Source: Doris montereyensis
Lineage: Eukaryota; Mollusca; Gastropoda; Nudibranchia; Dorididae
Assembly (NCBI GenBank): GCA_037039925.1
Contig: JAXRKP010000010.1
Coordinates: 185,940 to 249,939 of the forward strand
Length of the DNA: 64,000 bases
Direction: 5' to 3'
A program made the position numbers and the translations under genes. Shown here piece by piece: positions 57,301-64,000 of this stretch. Within the stretch, counting starts at the first letter, position 1; each line of letters starts with the position of its first letter. The notes beneath the pieces are model-generated. The model had not been told where the DNA came from. It saw nothing but the letters and a program-made list of their open reading frames with translations, and did no database searches.

Positions 57301-58091
57301 ACATTTCTTTCAATGTTAAACAAAATCAAAATTTAAGAAGTTAGGATAGATAAAATATTTATAAATTATTTTCTCACGAACTTTCTCAGAGATAAAAACT
57401 GAAACCTTTGACCGAGGCCATTGTGAATGACCCTCGAGGATAGTTTCACAAGTAGGAAAGGTGTCTGAAAAAGACTTTTGTTAGGATCTCAGATGCTAAG
57501 AAGTAAAGAAGCTTTCTTCTTGAATAATCATTCAACAAAATTCAAAACTAAAAGACAAAATAATAGAATGTACAGATGTCAATATTTAAAAAAAATAACG
57601 CATAGGGGGAAACAATGTTGTGACCATATGTCTGGAGAGGGAAGTGGGGGAAATTAAATTCCCAAAGAAGCTGAAATCTCATGAGAATGAGAACAATGAT
57701 CACTACCAAATAACCAAAGTAATTGAAGACATAATTTTCCTCCATATCAATTTATTAACTTAAACAGTACCTCCCTAAATAGGACATCCCCATGAATTTT
57801 GCCTTCGAGGACAATGGAGCTAAAGAACGATTCTGATGACACGCATCTAACAAAATCCTTAAGTTGCTCTTCAGCGCGAGAAATTGAAGTTCTGAGTCGA
57901 TTGCAAATGGTCTAGGGGACGCAGCATGCCATAGGGTCGCCTCAAAATGATATTGTCTTCTCTGTGAACCCGTTAACCACCAGGACGACCGTGACAGCTG
58001 TAGCAAGTTATTTTCAGTCCCATATCTATATTTGTGACGATGTCTAGACTGGTGGGATGCTGCTTCATTACTCATCTTTTGGATCATGTTC
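54400..58091 (-). other. putative long 3'UTR of KDM3
   Basis: No coding exon, SINE or LINE is recognisable here. Base composition is AT-rich and uniform, with only a short (CA)n tract near 55650. Being directly downstream of the KDM3 stop and ending near an AATAAA, it could be 3'UTR. The 110-residue open frame at 57755-58087 lies just past the stop. Confidence 0.35.
54633..54638 (-). terminator. candidate poly(A) signal for KDM3
   Basis: AATAAA on the minus strand, 3.45 kb downstream of the KDM3 stop. The DNA between is free of recognisable transposons, so one long 3'UTR is plausible. This is inference only; other AATAAA matches occur. Confidence 0.3.
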
Positions 58092-58142
58092 TCAAAGTAC
58101 AGCAGGTGCGTCCTTCACAGCATGATAGATGATATTCTTAAC
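58092..58142 (-). CDS. KDM3: KDM3 last coding exon
   Basis: Acceptor TTTTTCCAG, then [16 protein letters not shown] and TGA at 58094-58092. It matches the KDM3 C-terminus VKN(V/I)[10 protein letters not shown], which in human proteins continues for about ten more residues. The early stop may be real, or an indel may hide a longer tail, since another frame stays open from here to 57755. Confidence 0.85.
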   Translation of the reverse strand, partial: VKNIIYHAVKDAPAVL

Positions 58143-61100
58143 CTGGAAAAACAAAAAAACAAAAGAGCTTAAGAGATGAATTTGAAATCTAAGGGTCTTT
58201 GACAACTTTACACGCATATTTTAAGAATAACCTAAACAGCACAAAATGAGGCTATCTATGTGAGAATCATTCAAATAACTTATTATGAAGTCGTTTAATT
58301 AAATAAAATCTATAAGGATCAATGAAATATTCAACATGAATATAATCATGATTAGATAATATACAGGGAAGAGACAAAGAACTGCATTGAGAACCAGAGA
58401 AAAAAATAGACACCATTTATCCCCCCCCCAAATTGGAAATTTCTGATTAATTATCGGTACTTAGAAATCAGTGATGAAATAATACAAAAAGCCGTTGTCA
58501 ATTTTCATTTGTAAGATTTTAAAGACTTATAGAAGTATGCTCAATTCTTACCTGCAATTTGTCTTCATGGTTGGAATGAGTCTCTGACAGCTGCCGGAAC
58601 TCTTGGGAGTAAGCCGGAAACAATGATTCAAGTGTTCTGGGACACAAAGTCCTCTGCAACTTTCACACAGCTGTGTAGATTTCCTGCCTGGATGGTAAGA
58701 AATAGCAACATCTCTTTCAGAATCACTGTCACAATCACACATTGAGTAACGTAAATATTTCCAATGATAGAAAGTTATAATTTTTTTTGCAGTCCTGATC
58801 TTTTTCAAAACTACTTGTCTGATATACAACTTTGGGGAGTCTTGATTTCATACAATTTTCATAATAATAAGAAATTTCAGAGACTATAGCTCAATATACA
58901 AAGCTTTCAGACCATCAACTTTGGTTATTGAGTCCCTAAGTATCATTACTCCATGCAATAATCCATTGCAAAACTATCACATATCCAGGATAGATCATAC
59001 TTGTTTTGGGACCATTTTCCATATTGTGAAATTGAGTTATTTGGTTGCATCGGCATTTAAGGCACATGTATTGGTATACAACAAAGACTCCTCACAATAC
59101 ATTTTTATGACTTTTTACAAAGAGGGGAAAAAGAACAAAAACTCATCGATGAAAAAGCTGTTTCATTGACATTGACTGCATCCACCATATGCGGTCGGTA
59201 ATCCCAGGGTGAATTAAGAAAAAACAGCAAGATGGATCACCAGATAAGTGTAAGAGTGAATGAAAGAAGGACCCACCAATAAATCCCATCAACAGCCTAC
59301 TATCAAGGAGAGGGAGGAGAAGAGGAGAAAAACGATTGTTCTACAGAACAGTCACCCTATACTTAACACTGATAAACAGAAAAACATTTCAGATCAGATG
59401 AATCAATTTTCAGACCACCAAAGTGTCATACTGTCAGAGTCAAAGGCAAACTAGTGGGTATTAAATATTCACTTTTTGTCTTTTCCTCAATGTTCATTGA
59501 TTAACTCATAGACTACCACTGTCGCACGGTGCGATCACGTTACACTTACGCCATAGTACAATTGTAACACATGTGTGATTATAACGTTACTGGGCCGTAA
59601 CTATAGAAAGATGGTGTATATGCAATTGTGTTATGGAGCATCTATGCTTATTATTCTTCTTCTGTTTCTATCGGTTGATTTTTTAATGATTTATTTTACT
59701 GCTGGCAGTGCAAGCCTTCACTTTAACCCGTTTTCTTTGCAAACTTATGACATAACTACTTCGACTAGTACTACAATGAGGTCTACAAGTCTGAAACAAC
59801 ATAGACAGCACCATTTTCGCTCATTATTTTCATCTACTTATTGATGGAAGTAGTGTATTGTGTGAATGTTGTCTCCACCCCAAAAGATTTTTAGCTTCTC
59901 AATTTCACCTTCACTCATCCCCACTCAGACAAACTGGTGACATATAACCAATTTTTATTGGTGCCAATATAAAGTTTGATCTCTTATGAACGCTGTGTTT
60001 AACAAATGAAGAGAAAATAACATCAAATAACAAAGTTACGAATTATTTAAACCACCCTACTTTTTTGGGTACCCGCACCATAATCTTGTGTTGAACCTTG
60101 GGCAGTCTGTGAGTTAACCATACATATGACATTAAAACAATACAAAAGGATCATTCAGACCTTTGCAAGTTTGCTGAGAAGATGTGGAACTCTTACCTGG
60201 TGAGGTGCACCAGCAGGTATAAAAATGGCATCGCCTGAGCACTGAACAATAGTATAGCCCTGAACACCGATTATTGTAGAGGCGATCACAGAGCTCCTTG
60301 GTCAGGTACCAGCTTTGGTCATGGATGGCATCATGGTCGGTTTCTATGATTTCACCACGTTCCTTGGCCACCTAAGATGAGTTGCAAATAAAGAAGATGA
60401 AAATCAGGAAACATGGTTTCTTGGTAACATTAAGAGGAAACAAATCTAGTATAAAAGCAAAGAAAAAGTTGCTTCTATACCAGTTCTATTCTGAGACCGG
60501 TTCTAACTCTTCAAAAATAATACCAGAGAGTGCATACATCACACAGAATTAAATAATTTCAGAGTTCCTTATATATCTCTCGATTCAATATCTCAAAAAT
60601 AAAGAAACACTATTAAATCCACTGTTTTCCCTTCTAAGCTATTTAAATTTCTGTCAATCTGTCTTATCTATGTTGATATTTTATCTGTTTCTATCTTAAT
60701 ATCCTTTTATATCCTTGAATAAAAATTTTTTGTTAAAAATGAGGAAGAGTATATAAATGATAACACAATGTCCAAACCATTTTTCTTTTCTTTTAATTAC
60801 CCAATGTTGTCTCCTAGAAGGACACTCTTCTTACCTTGTTGAGGAAGTCTCTAATCTTATCAGCGTCATGAGCATCATAGATGTGCCACAAAGCACCTGG
60901 GATTTCATGAACCTCACGAATTCGCCTTTTTGTAATACTATCACAACCAACATCATCAATGGCTTTGACTGCAGCTGCAAAATAAAAATGACTCCATAAA
61001 TAAGAGAACCATTTGCAGAAGAAAAGAGAAAGACTAAGAAAACTTTGACACCCCCCCAAATTAATTTAAAAGATTGTATCCAATTAATTTCTTGCAGGCA

Positions 61101-63848
61101 AATATTTGGCTGCAAAGCATTTTTCAAGGATTAAACAAAAAACAGAACCCTTTAATGAAATGGTCCGAAGAAAAGCAAATGACATTTGAAATAATTCAAC
61201 ACTAAGTTTTCATACCAAAATTCTTGTGATTGTGAAAGCTTACCTTCCTCCTGTGCTTTGCGGCCTCCTAGTCCATCACCAGGAACGCCAACGTAGACCA
61301 TGACATTGACAGCATCCGATATGTCTAGGTGCAGATTAGTTGTGCCTTCTTGTGGATACTGAGAAGAACCATAGGCATTGTACATCTTAGGACCCAAGTC
61401 TGGACGAACCAAGAAGTCTGGAAGACGTGAGGCCAGGTTCAACTTCCCATTTCTCTGAGTGTATTCGGGAAGTGGAAGGGCTTGCATTAAATCCTGGAAG
61501 CGAGACGGAAGAAGCTCACTGAAATCATCACCAGGCTGCCAGTCTTTCAGTTTGAGAAGCATTGGCTCGTCACTTTCATCCCTGGGACGGTCTGGAAGAC
61601 AAAAAAGTTTCCATAAATTTGCAGCACAAATATCAAACATCTTTCAAAAAAATGAAGGCTTGCATTTTATGATTTTCATGGGATAAATGTACAACATGGA
61701 CGAACATATCAAGACTGTACTATCTCATCACAGACAGGAGAGAAACATTTAACAATAATTTATTTTTCTTCAATGTTCAAGTTTACTTGAGTCATAGCCA
61801 ATCAGTTTTATACTTGAGAAGTGAATGTACCCCATTTATCCAAATGGAAATATTAATTTGCCAAAAATACAAAAACCTTAAAATCTGTTTCTATTCTGAA
61901 AAAATCAGATTATTCTTTCTTTGTTCAATCATTTAGTAACAAGAAAAGAATTATTAATTCATTTCATTTCACTTACATTGTCCACTACATGTGGTGATCT
62001 CATGAGTAAAGATAAAACATGTCGGTATTGTAAGAGAGAGAAAGGAAAAAAGTAGGACCTAATGTAGAGATATTCACTTACCATTTACTAAAAGACTAAA
62101 ACAATTCCAAATATGAAAGAAAAAAGGACAGTCACAATAAGAGAAAAGCAAGAGAAGATCTCTTATAAAACAGAATGGCACTCTTGACTTATCCCAAGTT
62201 TTCCAACCATCCCAAAATTCAGACATGGTGTGGCCTATACGGCATCTCCAGTGCGACAGTTGACTACCTCATTTTCGATGTGGCCAAAACTCCCTGCTGA
62301 ACATTTCTGGTTCCAAAGACTAATATTCATGGCTTTGCTGGTACAGGAAACCAAAAACAGGCTATTGTGAAAAGAAAAAGAGAGAAAAAGGGGGTTTAAT
62401 ATAGGATGTCTCCTGGAAAGTTAGCCTAGCTTATTATTATTTAAAAAAACACGTGTTACCTGATTTCCCCAACAAAAAAAAAAAAAAAAAAAAAAAAACA
62501 ACAAACCCCACCCCACTCCAACCTTAAAAACTCCAAACAACCAAAAATTAATAAATAAAACTTTTAACATACCTGGAAAATCAAATATTATGGAATATTG
62601 AACATTAAGGTATGTTTAACATGAAAATGTGAAATATCAAATAACCTGGCCACGTTTCCACTGTTCCTGGAAGATCTGAAGATTGCTCTATGATGAGCAT
62701 CATGCAGCCTCAGAAGTCAGTCACACAGCCAAGAGGCACATCAGATACAGCACACTTGTTTCTGTAAGATTATGGACCATAATCAGTACTTTTCCACCCA
62801 CCAAGGCGAGGTGTATAATGCAAAAACTTGAAGGGGCACTACCGTCCATGCAGCTCTCTCTACCACAGAGTGAATAATGTCAGCAAGAGAGCTGGGTAAC
62901 CAGAACCTTTCTTGTTTTCTTGTCATTTTGGAGCTTTGACCTGAGAAGAAACCCAAGAAAAAAATTGTTACATTAAATATATTGTACGCTGAGTCAGCTA
63001 CACTCATGATAACAATATAACACATTGTGAGTTCAAAAGATCAAAAGGATTCATTTTCAGGAATCACCACAGACATGCAGGTTCATTAACTTTACATCCT
63101 TTATCCCCAACAGGGCATCTCATTGAAAGCCTCTCTTAACTCCATGAGAACACGGTATAGCGGCTTGTTAAACGCTCTCTTATCCTTCTCTGCCTAAAGC
63201 AAATACCTTATTCACAGGTGAGGAAAGCAGAGAGCGCTAACACAAGATTACACCATTGCATAAATAAAAACCTCATACCAGTTATGATTTGAACAGTATT
63301 GTGATTACAAACTCAAACACTACTGATTGCACAATAACAGTTGATTTTTTTACATTAATGACACAATTATCACCAATAACAGATAATGGAAAATAACAGC
63401 TTTCTTTCCTTTGGCAATTTGAAAATAGCTTTTCTTTACAAAATTTGATGTGATAGATTATTCTTGGTTTAAATTAAAAAGAATACCATGGATTCTAGCC
63501 ATAATAATACCCAGCAATGGCATAAATAGTTTAACAGCAAAACTGGGACTACTTTGAAAGCAGTTTCTCGTCAGCAGCCCTGGAGTAGAACAACCCTTTT
63601 ATCCCCTTCCTCCGTGATGTCTTCATCAACAGACTTGTCAGATTTCCGTTTAGGATCAGCCTTGTCACGATTGGACTCTGAATCCATGTAAGCAACTTCT
63701 GCCAGAATGCTAAGCGGGAGGATGTGGTGGCAGGGTTGTAACTGTCCAGGTGTCCTGGTGTTTCTTGAACTTGGTCTGCTCCTTCCATGGTTGTCAGCAC
63801 CCAGCCATTTGGCAGCTTGTGGTTGGACACAGCGTGCAACAGTTGCTG
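58092..63848 (-). CDS. KDM3: KDM3/JMJD1-type H3K9 demethylase, 3' half of gene
   Basis: Read right to left, the exons are about 63848-63574, 62940-62843, 62761-62646, 62361-62193, 61591-61244, 60974-60835, 60371-60197, 58687-58552 and 58142-58092. Together they encode the region from before the JmjC domain to the C-terminus of a KDM3A/B-like protein, a nuclear Fe(II)/2-oxoglutarate dioxygenase that removes methyl groups from H3K9me1/2. The iron ligands are visible: H and D in [10 protein letters not shown], and the second His in AGAPHQ. The zinc finger and N-terminal half lie beyond 64 kb. Splice phases fit across the chain, and exon lengths match the expected codon count once indels are allowed (for example 169 of 169, 136 against 135, 175 against 177). 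At least ten small indels lie within otherwise well-conserved sequence. Confidence 0.9.
58552..58687 (-). CDS. KDM3: KDM3 exon: VAEDFVSPEH, frameshifted
   Basis: Acceptor ACCATCCAG, donor TTGCAG|GTAAGA, 136 nt where 135 is expected. It encodes [14 protein letters not shown], then (one lost C) [11 protein letters not shown], then (two extra C) [18 protein letters not shown]. The first two codons also differ from the family VRN/VHN by a matched loss and gain of one base. Without correction a TGA truncates the protein after FVS. Confidence 0.85.
59170..59300 (+). repeat. dispersed repeat R1 in KDM3 intron
   Basis: CATCCACCATATGCGGTCGG, CCCAGGGTGAATTAAGAAAA, ACAGCAAGATGG, AAGGACCCACCAATAAATCC. 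Confidence 0.55.
59501..60117. mobile_element. TTAA-bounded element in KDM3 intron
   Basis: Left TTAACTCATAGACTACC and right GGGCAGTCTGTGAGTTAA form imperfect inverted repeats with TTAA on both sides, 617 bp. The right part (59860-60050) is the inverse of a segment at 36480-36680. No convincing transposase remains; the frame at 59575-59844 is not recognisable. Confidence 0.5.
60197..60371 (-). CDS. KDM3: KDM3 JmjC exon with third iron ligand, frameshifted
   Basis: Acceptor CATCTTAG, donor CACCAG|GTAAGA. It encodes [20 protein letters not shown] and [15 protein letters not shown] two-base loss near 60268 then breaks the frame. The following bases read [20 protein letters not shown] then APHQ in the next frame, including the His that completes the HxD...H iron site. 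The exon is 175 nt where 177 would keep the frame. Without correction the protein would lose its third iron ligand. Confidence 0.88.
60835..60974 (-). CDS. KDM3: KDM3 exon: GALWHIY motif
   Basis: Clean exon of 140 nt, acceptor TATTTTGCAG, donor AACAAG|GTAAGA. It encodes [19 protein letters not shown], then [18 protein letters not shown] and RDFLNK. The GALWHIY and KIR.FL.K motifs are KDM3-specific. It enters in phase 1 and leaves in phase 0, both matching the neighbours. Confidence 0.92.
61244..61591 (-). CDS. KDM3: KDM3 JmjC exon with HxD iron ligands
   Basis: Clean exon of 348 nt, acceptor TTGTCTTCCAG, donor GAAG|GTAAGC. It encodes [16 protein letters not shown], then [41 protein letters not shown] and [19 protein letters not shown]. 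These are nearly identical in pattern to human KDM3A/B and include the first two iron ligands (H and D of HLD, near 61330) and the [13 protein letters not shown] loop. A short family-variable insert ([12 protein letters not shown]) follows. Confidence 0.93.
62193..62361 (-). CDS. KDM3: KDM3 exon: PVLVS to FWDG, frameshifted
   Basis: Acceptor TTCACAATAG. With four single-base corrections the exon reads [53 protein letters not shown]. It aligns directly with the family (PVmVSGVH.KLN.eLWkPE.F..EFG...VDLVNCR...I..a.v.dFWDG). The changes are an extra T in a T run at about 62354, a lost G at about 62321, an extra T at about 62296 and a lost base at about 62238. The phase requires the exon to end at 62193, where the genomic sequence is GGG|ATAAGT rather than GTAAGT. 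Confidence 0.8.
62646..62761 (-). CDS. KDM3: KDM3 exon with WLCD..LRLHD motif, frameshifted
   Basis: Acceptor ATCTTACAG and donor GGCCAG|GTTATT bound 116 nt. The pieces [16 protein letters not shown] and, after one missing base near 62676, [11 protein letters not shown] match the KDM3 stretch WLCD..LL.L.D..N...F.E.WK.GQ. Between WLCD and LLRL a TGA replaces about two codons (expected GR or similar), so there are probably further missing bases there. Confidence 0.7.
62843..62940 (-). CDS. KDM3: KDM3 exon with [11 protein letters not shown] helix
   Basis: Acceptor TTTCTTCTCAG and a proposed donor ACG|GTAGTG bound 98 nt. The reading [20 protein letters not shown] resembles the short helix (family: ILDDIFASLVQ) that precedes the JmjC-linked WLCD motif in KDM3 proteins. 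The donor is a weak match. Confidence 0.6.
63574..63848 (-). CDS. KDM3: KDM3 exon upstream of JmjC, frameshifted
   Basis: After acceptor TTTTCCTCCTTCAAG the frame reads [18 protein letters not shown] and [13 protein letters not shown] to TTSSRL. Losing one base near 63711 continues it as [16 protein letters not shown], then a Lys/Asp/Glu-rich stretch ending DKRVVLLQ. This would be the poorly conserved segment between the zinc finger and the catalytic domain. I cannot place the donor with confidence: the candidates are near 63590, and the frame stays open to 63571. Assignment rests mainly on position and strand. Confidence 0.55.
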
Positions 63849-63897
63849 CTTGAAGGAGGAAAAGAAAAAGAAAAGGAAAGAGTAATATGTGTATTCC

Positions 63898-63975
63898 ATT
63901 TCAATTTACTCATCCATCATGTGTGGTGAATTAGGAGGAAACAGCAAGATGAAAGATGCCTGAAAGAGTGATTTG
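63898..63975 (+). repeat. dispersed repeat R1
   Basis: CAATTTACTCATCCATCATG then GTGAATTAGGAGGAAACAGC and AAGATGAAAG. It is directly followed at the window edge by TGATTTGATTTGATTTATCC, the reversed tail of SINE-1. Confidence 0.55.
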
Positions 63976-64000
63976 ATTTGATTTATCCACATCCACTAAT

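Noticed and set aside
60132..60371. Cys-rich C-terminus reading [15 protein letters not shown] as a new domain
   Set aside because: It is the wrong frame after a two-base loss; the next frame gives the expected JmjC sequence.

Overview
This 64 kb window looks like nuclear DNA from an invertebrate animal. It is AT-rich, has very long (GA)n and other simple repeats, tRNA-derived SINEs, several non-LTR retrotransposon clades, and two intron-split animal genes. I suspect a lophotrochozoan, perhaps a gastropod mollusc, but nothing here proves that. No rRNA, functional tRNA, CRISPR array or bacterial-type operon is visible.

Two host genes are recognisable, both on the minus strand. (1) A gigaxonin-like gene (GAN/KLHL16; BTB-BACK-Kelch adaptor of CUL3 E3 ligases) has six exons between about 43.3 kb and 23.37 kb. 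The order is BTB-N, BTB-C, BACK-N, BACK-C, first Kelch blade, then one large Kelch exon. (2) The 3' half of a KDM3/JMJD1-family histone H3K9 demethylase runs from about 63.85 kb to 58.09 kb. It carries the JmjC domain with its HxD iron ligands; its 5' half lies beyond the right edge. Splice phases fit across most junctions. Both genes carry many 1-2 base indels inside conserved domains, which looks more like consensus error in a draft long-read assembly than like two decaying genes.

The rest is mostly mobile-element debris. 0-6 kb: simple repeats, a fold-back element with a central minisatellite, and a 3.8-4.9 kb block repeated in inverted orientation at 30.7-31.25 kb. 6.5-13.6 kb: a CR1-like LINE split by a complete second LINE that has a 10-bp target-site duplication (TSD), then a truncated copy of that second LINE. 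13.7-22.4 kb: SINEs, a long mostly repeat-free tract that may be 3'UTR of the gigaxonin gene, a TTAA-ended element and a Tigger/pogo deletion derivative. 22.4-43.3 kb: the gigaxonin gene, whose introns hold piggyBac-derived elements, SINEs and LINE pieces. 43.6-54.3 kb: triplet repeats, LINE fragments, a second complete copy of the inserted LINE, a second TTAA element, a (GA)n array and a decayed minisatellite. 54.3-64 kb: the putative 3'UTR and exons of KDM3.

The most informative signals beyond the genes are these: the SINE family ends with the same 3' tail as a LINE fragment at 4.2 kb; several TTAA-bounded families are present, two of which keep only an acidic N-terminal transposase piece; and nested insertions with intact TSDs fix the order of events.
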